DNA from: Pseudomonas sp. MYb118
Lineage (GTDB): Bacteria; Pseudomonadota; Gammaproteobacteria; Pseudomonadales; Pseudomonadaceae
Length of the DNA stretch: 64,000 bases
Direction: 5' to 3'
Assembly (NCBI RefSeq): GCF_040947875.1
Contig: NZ_JBFRXN010000002.1
Span: 1,612,001-1,676,000, forward strand
Of this stretch, positions 29,474 to 39,216 are shown piece after piece (the stretch's first letter is position 1; every line of letters begins with the position of its first letter). The notes below the pieces were generated by a model. The model saw only the letters and a list, made by a program, of their open reading frames with translations, was not told the origin of the DNA and did no database searches. A program made the translations under genes and the position numbers.

Positions 29474-31224
29474 TGGTACACCTCTCCTTGTGTGCTTTTG
29501 ACCCGCAACTCGTGATATGAATTAAGGCTGGCGTAGAGCGCGAAAAACTCGTTGAGCACCGAGGCGAAAACGAACAAGTCGCCCTCGCCGATGTACCCCT
29601 GGGGGTCGATGGTCAGTTCGGTACGCAAGCCACGTACCGGCAACCCCTGATGAAGTCGGTCAACGTGCTGATGCCTGATCGACTTGAGGCCGCCTAACAG
29701 GCGCTTGCTGACTTTTTCTGCGTGCTGATCGTAGTAGCGCGGCAGATCATAGGTTTCCAGAATCACCTTCAACGCATTGACGTCGGCCAGCGACAGGTAG
29801 TTGAGCGACATGTTGCTGATCAGTTTCCAGAGGAAATCCCGGTTGACTGGTGGCGCAAAACTACTGGTGACGGGCGTGATATTGCGGAAATTGAGAAACT
29901 CGGGCGTTTTTTCGCAGGCAATGCAGATGTCACCAAGCTTGAGCTTGCGTGGCAGGTTCTGATTGGTACATGTCAGCTCGATCGACAGGGTTTCCTGTAC
30001 TTCGGTGTCGCGAACACCAAAGCTCAGATAAGTATCGAGCCCATCGTGCAGCGAGGAAGTCCGTTGGCGCACGCTGTAATGGGGACGACTGGTGGACACA
30101 TCGAAACTCGGATCGTGCTCGAAGGATTCGAACGGCACATACTCTTCATATCCGCGCCCCCCGACATTCCATCCGGTCACACTTTCCACCGAAAACACAC
30201 CGCAGCTTTGCGGATCGTATTTGACGGGCAGCAACAGGTACTCGTCCTGCTTGCCGTCGAAACGGATTGGCAAGGCGTCGTGCTTGAACAAATTGACGAC
30301 CGGCGTGCAGTGGAGCCTTACGTTGTCGAGTGTCGGACGCAGGCGCTGGATCCCACTGCTACGGATACCGAAACGTAATTCGAGACCACGAACCTGTTTA
30401 AGGATACTGGCCGGTAGTGCCTCGAGAATATCCAGGCCACTGATGTCGACGAACAGAAACTTGTCCTGGAAAGCGAAGTATTCCTGCAGATAGCGATAGC
30501 CACGAAACGTATTCAGGGGATACGGGATTAACGCCTCCTCTTCGGCAAACCCCACCGGCTGCACGCAGCTACCCGGTATCCTGAGCGTCATTGGCGTACC
30601 GTCTTCCCCTGTAACAGGCCCTCCGACGGCGTCCAGCGGGACGAGTTCGATACCGTCCAGATTGCGTAGCAGACTGAGGTACAACATCTGGCTGATGTAG
30701 CGTTCACCGGCAAAGTGCAGGCGCAAGCGCTTCAGTTCCATCTCGCCAAGGTGGCCTTCAACACTCATTTCCAGACGCATACTCAACAGCGAACCCTCGC
30801 CCGTTACTGAGTAATTCAACCCGGCGAGATTCAGCGGCAGTAGTTCAACCGGATAGCACGTGCGGAAACAGCAGCTCACCCCATCGACAGGTAGGCTCTC
30901 GACTGGCGTGTCTCGCTCGACCCGCAACGCGGAACCCGTACGCTGCAAGGGCTCGAACTGCAAAATGCTGAATGCGGGCAGTGGCCGCATGTAGTTGGGC
31001 CACAATAGCTGCATCAGCGAATGACTGAGCTCCGGCAGTTCGTCATCGAGCTTCTGGCGCAAGCGCCCGGTCAAAAATGCAAACCCCTCCAGCAAGCGCT
31101 CCACGTCCGGATCTCTCCCAGCCTGCCCCAGGAAAGGTGCCAATGCCGGGCTGCGCTCGGCGAATCGACGACCCAGCTGGCGAAGTGCTGTGAGTTCACT
31201 TTGGTAGTAGTGGTTGAAGGACAC
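29437..31224 (-). CDS. tssF: T6SS baseplate protein TssF
   Basis: 595 residues from a GTG start at 31224, read as MSFNHYYQSELTALRQLGRR. AAGGAG sits 9 nt upstream, and this is exactly the conserved TssF N-terminus. The open frame extends 14 codons more, without similarity. Motifs include ERSPALAPFLGQAGRDPDVE, LLEGFAFLTGRLRQKLDDE and WPNYMRPLPAFSILQFEP. It is the main baseplate wedge subunit with TssG and TssE. It is one of few genes here starting with GTG. Confidence 0.96.
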   Translation of the reverse strand: MSFNHYYQSELTALRQLGRRFAERSPALAPFLGQAGRDPDVERLLEGFAFLTGRLRQKLDDELPELSHSLMQLLWPNYMRPLPAFSILQFEPLQRTGSALRVERDTPVESLPVDGVSCCFRTCYPVELLPLNLAGLNYSVTGEGSLLSMRLEMSVEGHLGEMELKRLRLHFAGERYISQMLYLSLLRNLDGIELVPLDAVGGPVTGEDGTPMTLRIPGSCVQPVGFAEEEALIPYPLNTFRGYRYLQEYFAFQDKFLFVDISGLDILEALPASILKQVRGLELRFGIRSSGIQRLRPTLDNVRLHCTPVVNLFKHDALPIRFDGKQDEYLLLPVKYDPQSCGVFSVESVTGWNVGGRGYEEYVPFESFEHDPSFDVSTSRPHYSVRQRTSSLHDGLDTYLSFGVRDTEVQETLSIELTCTNQNLPRKLKLGDICIACEKTPEFLNFRNITPVTSSFAPPVNRDFLWKLISNMSLNYLSLADVNALKVILETYDLPRYYDQHAEKVSKRLLGGLKSIRHQHVDRLHQGLPVRGLRTELTIDPQGYIGEGDLFVFASVLNEFFALYASLNSYHELRVKSTQGEVYQWTPRMGLQPLL

Positions 31225-31237
31225 CGTATGAAGCTCC

Positions 31238-31645
31238 TTAGCTGACCTTGACCTGACCGCTGCCATCCAGGCACGCGATGAAACTGACCTGACGCTTGCA
31301 GTCTTCCACTCTCAGCAGGCCTTCGATGGCGAACGACAGGCGAAGCTGATTCTGCTCATGCGGGAGAGCGACGACGTTCACGCTGCTCAAACGCGGTTCG
31401 TAGGCCTCGATGAAGCGTTCGATGGCCAGGCGAGCCTGATTCAAAGAGTCGTGCAGGCTCAGACGCATGTCATTGAGATCTGGCAGACCATAATCAGCCA
31501 ACGTCTGAACGCTGCCTGCACGGGTGCTGAGCATCCTGGCGAGATGGGCAGCCACCGACGCCATGGCGCAGGCCTCATGGTTCCACCCGCCCCGTTCTTC
31601 CGTATCGCCACACAAGCGCTCGAAAAGGCTGCCGTATCCAGTCAT
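31238..31645 (-). CDS. tssE: T6SS baseplate protein TssE (gp25-like)
   Basis: 135 residues, the length of T4 gp25-like proteins. The sequence has the hallmark YGLPDLNDMRLS and the C-terminal FEAYEPRLSSVNV-like segment (here FIEAYEPRLSSVNVVALP). It initiates sheath polymerisation on the baseplate. The gap to tssF is 13 bp and to tssC 12 bp, in the normal B-C-E-F-G order. Confidence 0.95.
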   Translation of the reverse strand: MTGYGSLFERLCGDTEERGGWNHEACAMASVAAHLARMLSTRAGSVQTLADYGLPDLNDMRLSLHDSLNQARLAIERFIEAYEPRLSSVNVVALPHEQNQLRLSFAIEGLLRVEDCKRQVSFIACLDGSGQVKVS

Positions 31646-31657
31646 GGCTCGCGTCCC

Positions 31658-33133
31658 TTACTCCTTGTCCAGCTTGCCTACCAGTGACAGGGTGAAATCG
31701 GCCCCCATGTACTTGAAGTGCGGGCGCACGTTGAGACTGACGCGGTACCAGCCTGGCTCGCCTTCCACGTCACTGACGATGACCTGGGCTGCGCGCAGCG
31801 GGCGGCGGCCACGAACTTCGGCGCTCGGGTTTTCCTGATCGGCGACGTACTGGCGAATCCACTTGTTGAGTTCCAGCTCAAGGTCGGTGCGCTCCTTCCA
31901 GGAACCCAACTGCTCGCGCTGCAATACCTTCAGGTAATGAGCCAGCCGATTGACAACCATCATGTAAGGCAACTGAGTACCGAGCTTGTAGTTGAGCTCA
32001 GCTGTCTTGCCTTCTGCGCTGATGCCAAAGAACTTGGCCTTCTGCACTGAGCTGGCGGAGAAGAACGCCGCGTTGTCGGAGCCTTTGCGCATGGTCAGGG
32101 AGATGAAGCCCTCCTCCGCGAGTTCGTACTCGCGACGGTCCGACACCAGTACCTCGGTCGGGATCTTGGTTTCGATTTCGCCCATGCTTTCGAAATGATG
32201 CAACGGCAGATTCTCAACGGCACCACCACTTTGCGGACCGATGATGTTGGGGCACCAACGAAATTTGGCGAAGCTGTCGGTCAGCCTGGTGGCGAACGCG
32301 TAGGCAGTGTTACCCCATAGGTAGTGCTCGTGGCATTTGGCGACGTTTTCTTTGTATACGAACGATTTCACCGGATTTTCTTGCGGGTCGTATGGCGTGC
32401 GCAGCAGGAAACGCGGCACGGTCAGGCCGACATAACGAGCATCTTCAGACGTTCGAAAACTCTGCCACTTGGCGAATTGAGGGCCGTCGAAGTGATCCTT
32501 CAGATCCTTCAGGTCCGGCAGGCCGGTGAAGCTTTCCAGACCGAAGAAATTCGGACCTGCTGCCGCTATGAAAGGCGCATGAGACATGCAGGCGACACTG
32601 GACACGTACTGCATCAGCTTCACGTCCGGCGAACTGGGGGACATGAAGTAGTCGGCAATGATCGCCCCCACCGGCTGTCCACCAAACTGCCCGTATTCTG
32701 CGGTGTAAACATGCTTGTACAAGCCGGCCTGCATCACTTCCGGGGAGTCTTCGAAATCCTCCAGCAGGTCGTCCTTGGAGACGTTGAGAATTTCAATCTT
32801 GATGTTTTCGCGGAAGTTGGTGCGGTCGACCAAGAGATGCAGGCCACGCCAGGATGATTCCAGGGATTGGAAGTCAGGATGGTGAAGTATCTCGTCCATC
32901 TGACAGCTGAGCTTCGCATTGATATGGGCAATCATCCGATCAACCATGGCTTTCTTGACCGGCTCACCGTTGTTTTGCGGCTTTAGCAGCTCTTCTATGA
33001 ACGCCGACACGCCACGTTTCGCGATGTCGTATGCTTCGTCATCCGGCTTCAGGCGGGTTTCGGCGATGATGCTTTCGAGGATGCTGTACTGCCCGCTCTC
33101 GTGACTGTTTTGTTGCTCTGCATTCGTGCTCAT
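31658..33133 (-). CDS. tssC: T6SS contractile sheath large subunit TssC
   Basis: 491 residues. Conserved landmarks are FQSLESSWRGLHLLVDRTNF, GQFGGQPVGAIIADYFMSPS, VPRFLLRTPYDPQENPVKSF, and the C-terminal PGWYRVSLNVRPHFKYMGAD that closes the sheath domain. It forms heterodimers with TssB that assemble into the contractile sheath, later cleared by TssH. It lies 28 bp after tssB. Full length with no anomaly. Confidence 0.97.
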   Translation of the reverse strand: MSTNAEQQNSHESGQYSILESIIAETRLKPDDEAYDIAKRGVSAFIEELLKPQNNGEPVKKAMVDRMIAHINAKLSCQMDEILHHPDFQSLESSWRGLHLLVDRTNFRENIKIEILNVSKDDLLEDFEDSPEVMQAGLYKHVYTAEYGQFGGQPVGAIIADYFMSPSSPDVKLMQYVSSVACMSHAPFIAAAGPNFFGLESFTGLPDLKDLKDHFDGPQFAKWQSFRTSEDARYVGLTVPRFLLRTPYDPQENPVKSFVYKENVAKCHEHYLWGNTAYAFATRLTDSFAKFRWCPNIIGPQSGGAVENLPLHHFESMGEIETKIPTEVLVSDRREYELAEEGFISLTMRKGSDNAAFFSASSVQKAKFFGISAEGKTAELNYKLGTQLPYMMVVNRLAHYLKVLQREQLGSWKERTDLELELNKWIRQYVADQENPSAEVRGRRPLRAAQVIVSDVEGEPGWYRVSLNVRPHFKYMGADFTLSLVGKLDKE

Positions 33134-33161
33134 GATGTTGGCTTCCTTGACTGATGGAGAA

Positions 33162-33665
33162 TCAGGCGCTTTGCTCGACGGCTTTCAATCCCAGCTCGCT
33201 CAATACACGAGAGCGCGAGGAGTCGTCAGCGAGAACACCTTCGATGGCTTTACGGAACGCAGGGGCATTACCCAGCGGGCCCTTGAGGGCTACCAAGGCA
33301 TCACGCAGCTCCATCAGTTTCTTCAACTCTGGCACTTGCTCCACCAGGCTCGCAGGGTTGAAGTCCTTCATCGAATTGAGGTTCAGTTTCACGGCCAGCT
33401 CCTCAGCGTCATCACCTTCCTGAAGTCGGTTCGGTACGCTGATCACCAACTGCAGTTCCTGCTTGGCCAGCACCTCATCGAAAGTCATTTTGTCGATACT
33501 GATCGGCTTGCGGTCCTCGACTTTTCGCTCATCCTTGCGGTGGGTGTAGTCACCGATAGCCAACAGCTTCAGGGGCAGTTCAATCTCTTCCTGGGCACCA
33601 CCAATGGCCGGCTTGAAAGTGACGTTGATGCGTTCCTTGGGGGCGACCGAGCCTTCTTTGGCCAT
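33162..33665 (-). CDS. tssB: T6SS contractile sheath small subunit TssB
   Basis: 167 residues, MAKEGSVAPKERINVTFKP, with the family core ELPLKLLAIGDYTHRKDERK and EELAVKLNLNSMKDFNPASL, followed by the helical C-terminus that binds TssC. A strong ribosome binding site (AAGGAGAAACGCC) precedes the ATG. It is the second gene of the operon, 32 bp after tssA. Confidence 0.97.
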   Translation of the reverse strand: MAKEGSVAPKERINVTFKPAIGGAQEEIELPLKLLAIGDYTHRKDERKVEDRKPISIDKMTFDEVLAKQELQLVISVPNRLQEGDDAEELAVKLNLNSMKDFNPASLVEQVPELKKLMELRDALVALKGPLGNAPAFRKAIEGVLADDSSRSRVLSELGLKAVEQSA

Positions 33666-33697
33666 GGCGTTTCTCCTTGCGGTTGCGGCCCTGGGGC

Positions 33698-35254
33698 CTA
33701 TTCGAGTACCACTTCAAGATCGAGGTGGCACAGCCTGCGATAAATCTCGTCCTTGCTTTCACGCACCGCATGGTTCTGCGGCAACAATTCGCAGCAGCTG
33801 TGCAGCAAGTGCAGCACCTGCAGAGCAAGGTCAGGCTCCCAGGCATTCCGGCCTGAGTCCTGCAATATCTGATCGAGGGTTTCGAGCTGGGTCTTGGCCA
33901 GTTCGAATTTCCTGGCCATGAAGCACAGTCGCGCGATCGTGAACTGCCATAGGAATTGCGCACGCCCGCCTCGAGCTTGTTGCAGACCCTGTTTGAGCAT
34001 TTGCACGGCAGCCTTGAGCCCGTCCTTGCGCAAAATTGTCAGCGCGTCCTCGAGAGCTTTCTCCCAAACAGGCTTAGCGTATTGATCATCGACCTTGGGA
34101 GACTCATTGCTGGTCTGCAGATAGGGCATGACATTGGCGTTGATCCAGGCACAGGTGAGCGGATCGGCGAACGGCGTGCCATCCTGGAAGCGCAATTCGA
34201 CAAGCCCCGGATGACGTAGAACCAACAATGCGAGATGGATCTCCACTTCCCGCATCGCCAAGTCGGCGTTCAGTGCCTGGAGGCATTCCCAGACCATTCG
34301 CTGACCGTCGAACCAGAATGGCGCTCTTGCCAGATTCGCCTCCAACTCCACCAACAGATCTGCAAACTGGCCTTGGTCGAAACGCGCCTGATAGCTCTTG
34401 AGCTCGTCCGCAGGCAAGCCGCGCAAGAGGGTAATCCGTTCGGCGTTGCGCTCAGGAAGCATGTCGACGGGTAGCCACAGCAGCGTACGGTTCAAGCGCA
34501 GCGCGCGCAGATCGGTGGCGTTCTGTTTACGCCACCACGCACACAACGGACGTGCGCTTTCCTGCTGCGTGCGCATAGCCTTCTGGGCATCTTTCTCACT
34601 GTCGATTGGCGCACCAGGAGTGAACAATTGCGTAGCAACCTGTTTGACCTGAGCGACAGCGCCTCCCAGCACACCAGGCTCCGACTGATTATCGGCCACG
34701 CGTTGAACCCGGTTTTTCAGGCGGCGACAGATCGGCAGCAACAACGGCGCATCGTGACCCAAGTGCATGGAGCAAATAGAATCAAGGCTTTCCAGCTGCT
34801 CCACGAGGCAACGGAACATCGGCAGCTGGTCTTTGATGGCGATGTTTTCAGTCAACACCCGCTCAAGACGCGACACCAACCAATTGACTGCAGCGGCACG
34901 GGTGCGCATTTTAAGAGGATGAACGTCGGCCCAATGGTGTTCACACAGGTGGCGCAGCAGGCCAAGACCCGCAAGCAGCCCCTGAAAAGACTCGCGTTGA
35001 TACAACGCCCATGTCAGCCAGACGGCTACACGCAGGTCTTTGGATTGGCTACGCAGCAAGCTTTCGCTGACCTCTCGGACTTTCAACCAGTCGACTTGCC
35101 CGTTCTCGTGCATTGACGAAGCCTTGGCCAGCTCGCTTTCCAGCACCTCATATTCGTTCGAAAAACGAACGTTCTCACCCGCAAAATGCATCGTGGAAAC
35201 AGGCACTTTGGCGAGGTCTAGATAATGAGTGAACAGTTTGTTCGAGTAGTCCAT
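33698..35254 (-). CDS. tssA: T6SS assembly cap protein TssA
   Basis: 518 residues with an ImpA N-terminal domain (DWLKVREVSESLLRSQSKDL, LTWALYQRESFQGLLAGLGL, LCEHHWADVHPLKMRTRAAA) and a long C-terminal VasJ-type helical extension containing EIHLALLVLRHPGLVELRFQ and the QLETLDQILQDSG region. TssA caps the growing tail during sheath polymerisation. It is the first gene of the operon, so the promoter should lie in the divergent region up to vgrG. Confidence 0.95.
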   Translation of the reverse strand: MDYSNKLFTHYLDLAKVPVSTMHFAGENVRFSNEYEVLESELAKASSMHENGQVDWLKVREVSESLLRSQSKDLRVAVWLTWALYQRESFQGLLAGLGLLRHLCEHHWADVHPLKMRTRAAAVNWLVSRLERVLTENIAIKDQLPMFRCLVEQLESLDSICSMHLGHDAPLLLPICRRLKNRVQRVADNQSEPGVLGGAVAQVKQVATQLFTPGAPIDSEKDAQKAMRTQQESARPLCAWWRKQNATDLRALRLNRTLLWLPVDMLPERNAERITLLRGLPADELKSYQARFDQGQFADLLVELEANLARAPFWFDGQRMVWECLQALNADLAMREVEIHLALLVLRHPGLVELRFQDGTPFADPLTCAWINANVMPYLQTSNESPKVDDQYAKPVWEKALEDALTILRKDGLKAAVQMLKQGLQQARGGRAQFLWQFTIARLCFMARKFELAKTQLETLDQILQDSGRNAWEPDLALQVLHLLHSCCELLPQNHAVRESKDEIYRRLCHLDLEVVLE

Positions 35255-35802
35255 GTTTTTTATTTCTGGTTACGATTGAGCGTCAGCGGCACTTGAATGG
35301 CGCCGAATAGTTACAAAATATTATTGAGACACTTTCAGTACCGAGTTGCGTTCATGACTGCACTTAATAGTTATGCAGCAAGCTAACCAGCTTTAATTAT
35401 TCACAGCTGAAAACCCCGCCCGGCCACGTTGGGCTTTAAACCTCGAATCTGCCTGAGCCGTCATCACCCAGTAGCTATCGGCGCGTCTCACCGATGTGGA
35501 TGCAAAGAATGCCAAAAATAAAAAAAGATGAATGTAGGACCATTCCGAATTTTTGACGATTGCACGAATAAAGTGATGAATCGTCATTAGAACGCCCGTG
35601 CTAGACACATTTAATCAAGAAACGGAATTTGCTCTTTTTACATTACTGAATTTTCACACTTACCTCTAAGAACCGTCCTACATCATTCCTCAAAGTTTGT
35701 TGCTAGCTTGCGAAATGTTTTGTCGAACTCCGCACAGTTCACCGTCGTGTTTTGTTTCCCTCTCAGTTCAAGGAAGAGCTGAAAACAACAAGGATAAACA
35801 GC
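35255..35802. other. AT-rich divergent intergenic region between tssA and vgrG
   Basis: This 548-bp stretch is clearly richer in A and T than its neighbours and should hold the promoters of both the T6SS operon and vgrG. Apart from the sigma-54-like site, I see no firm element. A 71-codon minus-strand frame (35393-35608), or its internal 64-codon start at 35587, would encode a small basic protein with one hydrophobic stretch. It has no recognisable family, so I do not call it a gene. Confidence 0.6.
35374..35390 (-). promoter_or_regulatory. Sigma-54-like -24/-12 element upstream of tssA
   Basis: On the minus strand CTGGTTAGCTTGCTGCA (35390-35374) has the GG and GC dinucleotides ten bases apart, plus flanking CT, G and TGCA, as in the YTGGCACG-N4-TTGCW consensus. 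The -24 CAC is absent, so it is a partial match. It lies about 120 bp upstream of tssA, and the operon itself encodes a sigma-54 activator. This is an inference from pattern only. Confidence 0.3.
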
Positions 35803-38800
35803 ATGTTCGCACCGACCAGCGCAGCCCTCTTTACCCTCTCGATTCCGAACATCCGCAACGACTTCCAGGTCCTTTCATTCACCGGTACGGAATCACTCAG
35901 TGCCTTGTATTCACTGGACCTTGAGGTGGTCAGCGAATACCCGGATTTCGAAATCGAGAACCTGCTTAGCCAACCGGCCTTTTTGCAATTCGGCAGCAAT
36001 GGCGAAGGTATTCATGGCCGGATCGAGCATGTCGCCGCGGATGAGCTCGGCAACCGCCTGGCCCACTATCACTTGAGCCTGGTACCTGCCCTCCACTATC
36101 TGAAGCTCAGCTACAACCAGCGGATATTCCAGAAGCTGACAGTGCCCCAGATCATCACCCAGGTGCTCCAGCAACATGGCCTGCAAACCGACGTATTCAT
36201 CTTCCACGTGAGGACCAGCGAGGAGCGGGAGTACTGCACGCAATATGACGAGAGCGATTTCGACTTCATCCAGCGCCTTTGCGCCGAGGACGGCATTGCC
36301 TGGCACCACCAGCATTCTCCTGAAGGCCATTTGCTGGTGTTTACCGACGACCCGGTGTTCCTCCCCTTGCTCGAAGCAACCCCTTACCGGCGTGACGCCG
36401 GTATGGTCGCCGAGCATCCAGTGGTCAGTCGATTCAACATGTCGTTCAGCTCTCGCACCAGCAGGGTCACCCACCGCAGCTATGACCTGAAACGCCCGAA
36501 CCGGTTGATGGAAAGTCGCTTCACGACGGCGTTCACGCCCGAGCTTGAAGATTATCGCTACCCGCTGCCGAGGAGGTCCGATGAACACTGTCGTAAACTC
36601 GCACGCCAGTCCCTGGAGCGACGCCGGGTCGACTACCAACTGGTTCACGGCGAAAGTAATCAGCCCAACCTGCGCAGCGGTCATGTGTTCGACCTGATCG
36701 AACATCCGCGTCATGTCTGCAACGACAAGTGGCTGCTGGTCAGCGTCACCCACACAGGCAAACAACCTCAGGTACTGGAAGAAACCATGGTTCACGGCGG
36801 CCCGCCCGCCCAAGGTTTCAGCCACGGCTATCGCAACCGTTTCAGCGCCATTCAGGCTGAAATCGCTTACCGCCCTCCGTTGTGCCCGCGAGGAAAACTG
36901 GTGTGCCAGACCGCACGCGTCACAGGTCCGGCCAGCGAAGAGATCTACTGCGATGAATACGGCCGCGTCAAAGTCGAATTCCACTGGGATCGGGCCGAAC
37001 TCAACAACGAGTTCAGCAGTTGCTGGCTGCGGGTAGCGTCCGGATGGGCTGGCGAAGGCTTTGGCGCCGTGACCATCCCCCGTGTCGGAATGGAAGTGGT
37101 GGTGACCTTTCTGGAGGGTGATCCCGATCAGCCACTGATTACCGGATGCGTGACCAACCGAATCAACTCCACCGCCCACACATTGCCCGAGCACAAGACC
37201 AGAACTGTGCTGCGCAGCCAAAGCTCGCCGCGTAACGGCGGTTACAACGAGCTCTCAATTGAGGACCGCGCCGGGCTGGAAAAAATCTACCTGCGCGCAC
37301 AGCGTGATCTCGAACAATTGATTCTTCGCGACAGTCACCTGCTCATTGGCAACGACCGTTTCGAACAGGTCGATGGCAACAACACCAGCCTGATCAAAGG
37401 CGATGACACTCGTACCACTGAAGGTCTGCGCAATACCGTGATTGGCGGAAATGAAGTACTCACCGTCACTGGCGACTGCAGCACGAACGTCGAGGGTTCG
37501 CTGGTGATTCAGGCGAGCAAGCAGGCGCATGTCACCTCTTCCGATGTGGTCATCAGCGCGGACAAGAGCCTGACGCTGCACGCAGGTGGTCACCACCTCG
37601 TGATCAACACGGAGGGGATTTTCAGCAGCGTGCCCATCGTGGAAGGCGGTGCTCCGCTGGCGGCAGGCCAACCACTGCAAGCATTGTTTGACCCTGGTCG
37701 CTTACTCCCGAAAAGCATGACGTTGGCTGCGCTGGACGATCGCATGGACGATATGGAGGAAGAAGAAGAGGAAGTCGAAGAGCAAGGGCTCACGTTACGC
37801 ATTGGCGTATTTTTCGATGGCACAGCCAACAACCGATCCAATAGTGAATTGGTTGCGGGGTGTTATGCGCGGGATGTCAATTTGCTGGAGGTAGCAGAAG
37901 ATCTTCGGTTGTTCTGCGAAAAACATGGGTATGACGGCAAGGGCAAAACTCCGAACAACAGTTACGGAAACGACACGACCAATGTGGCGAAGCTGCATGA
38001 TCTTTATCGCGATGACAGCAAGCGGCAGTTGGCCGATGATGAAACGATTGGATTCATCCCTGTTTATCTGGAGGGCATCGGCACACATGGGGGGGGAGCG
38101 GATTCACGTTACTCACAAATGACCGGAAGGGGTGATCAAGGTGTGTTGGCCAGAGTTGATCAAAGTCCGGCAATGATCCACAAAAAAGCGCAACAATTTG
38201 GAATAGCCAACCCTGATCGCAAAATCGAGCGCATTGAATTCGACATCTTCGGCTTCAGTCGCGGTGCAGCGGCCGCAAGACATTTTGCCAACGAAGTAAT
38301 GAAAGGAGCGGAAGGTCCTCTGGCAGGTTTACTGCCAGCCTATGCAAAGCTGTTTGTTGAGGGCTTCTCTTGGCGCGTAAAAACCGATTTTTCCATTAAC
38401 TTTATCGGGATTTTCGACACCGTCGCAGCCATAGCCAACTTGGCTGATAACGACCTGAGCCTTCACAACGACATCAATCCCGGTCTCAAACTGCATTTAG
38501 CACCTGACATAGCCAAAAAAGTGGTGCATCTGGTCGCCAGAGATGAATACCGCCACAACTTCTCGCTCAACAGCGCCGGTGCGGCCGATATCGTACTGCC
38601 CGGCGCCCATTCGGACCTAGGCGGAGGTTACCTTCCGAGAGCCAACGAACGGGTTCTGTTGAGCAAGCCGTTCCGTAGCAGGGACATTGACTTATTCACA
38701 CCATCTATCAACACGCTCGCCTATCGTATGGCCCAGTACGAACTGGCTCAACTTCAGAAAAAGCTCAATTTGGATGCGCTGGAGCTGGGGGTGAGCACAT

Positions 38801-39216
38801 GGTCGAAAGAATATTGGGGCAACACCAAGAACGGCGAGAGCAGATGCAAAGATGTCTACGCGGTGGTCAGTAGCAACCGGATAGTGCGTAACGATCTGGC
38901 CTTGATCTACCTGCGCATCATGAGGGAGTTGGGGGTGAGGGAGGGTGTGCCATTTCGGGTCATAAAAGAATCAGATCCAAAATTCGTCTTACCAGAAGAA
39001 CTACAGATTGTTGCTCAAAAACTTATGGCTTACGCGGTTGGCGAAAGCCGTCATCTGAACTTGAGCGTTATTGAAGAGCGCTTGCTGATTAATCGTTACA
39101 TCCATCTATCAGCTAACTGGAATGCAACCATAGGCCGCAGCACTAGCGATATGAATATCACTTTTGCCGACAGGCCAGCCGACAAGCATGAACGCGCGGT
39201 GTATCCCAATGAATAA
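35803..39216 (+). CDS. vgrG: VgrG spike fused to a Tle1-type (DUF2235) lipase effector domain
   Basis: 1137 residues from the ATG at 35803, with AAGGA 8 nt upstream; the frame is open 17 codons earlier. Residues 1 to about 520 are the gp27/gp5 core (EVVSEYPDFEIENLL, DFIQRLCAEDGIAWHH, GRVKVEFHWDR). About 520-640 form the beta-prism repeats. An acidic linker (residues 646-660, EEEEEEVEEQG) leads to a DUF2235 lipase domain: GVFFDGTANN at 667, nucleophile motif GFSRG with Ser819, Asp872 in GIFDTV, and His936 in PGAHSDLGGGY. The set fits the Ser-Asp-His triad of Tle1 phospholipases. It is probably fired by the neighbouring T6SS into rival cells. Confidence 0.93.
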   Translation: MFAPTSAALFTLSIPNIRNDFQVLSFTGTESLSALYSLDLEVVSEYPDFEIENLLSQPAFLQFGSNGEGIHGRIEHVAADELGNRLAHYHLSLVPALHYLKLSYNQRIFQKLTVPQIITQVLQQHGLQTDVFIFHVRTSEEREYCTQYDESDFDFIQRLCAEDGIAWHHQHSPEGHLLVFTDDPVFLPLLEATPYRRDAGMVAEHPVVSRFNMSFSSRTSRVTHRSYDLKRPNRLMESRFTTAFTPELEDYRYPLPRRSDEHCRKLARQSLERRRVDYQLVHGESNQPNLRSGHVFDLIEHPRHVCNDKWLLVSVTHTGKQPQVLEETMVHGGPPAQGFSHGYRNRFSAIQAEIAYRPPLCPRGKLVCQTARVTGPASEEIYCDEYGRVKVEFHWDRAELNNEFSSCWLRVASGWAGEGFGAVTIPRVGMEVVVTFLEGDPDQPLITGCVTNRINSTAHTLPEHKTRTVLRSQSSPRNGGYNELSIEDRAGLEKIYLRAQRDLEQLILRDSHLLIGNDRFEQVDGNNTSLIKGDDTRTTEGLRNTVIGGNEVLTVTGDCSTNVEGSLVIQASKQAHVTSSDVVISADKSLTLHAGGHHLVINTEGIFSSVPIVEGGAPLAAGQPLQALFDPGRLLPKSMTLAALDDRMDDMEEEEEEVEEQGLTLRIGVFFDGTANNRSNSELVAGCYARDVNLLEVAEDLRLFCEKHGYDGKGKTPNNSYGNDTTNVAKLHDLYRDDSKRQLADDETIGFIPVYLEGIGTHGGGADSRYSQMTGRGDQGVLARVDQSPAMIHKKAQQFGIANPDRKIERIEFDIFGFSRGAAAARHFANEVMKGAEGPLAGLLPAYAKLFVEGFSWRVKTDFSINFIGIFDTVAAIANLADNDLSLHNDINPGLKLHLAPDIAKKVVHLVARDEYRHNFSLNSAGAADIVLPGAHSDLGGGYLPRANERVLLSKPFRSRDIDLFTPSINTLAYRMAQYELAQLQKKLNLDALELGVSTWSKEYWGNTKNGESRCKDVYAVVSSNRIVRNDLALIYLRIMRELGVREGVPFRVIKESDPKFVLPEELQIVAQKLMAYAVGESRHLNLSVIEERLLINRYIHLSANWNATIGRSTSDMNITFADRPADKHERAVYPNE

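Noticed and set aside
35393..35608. 71-codon minus-strand frame upstream of tssA
   Set aside because: There is no recognisable family, it lies in an AT-rich promoter region, and there is no good ribosome binding site.
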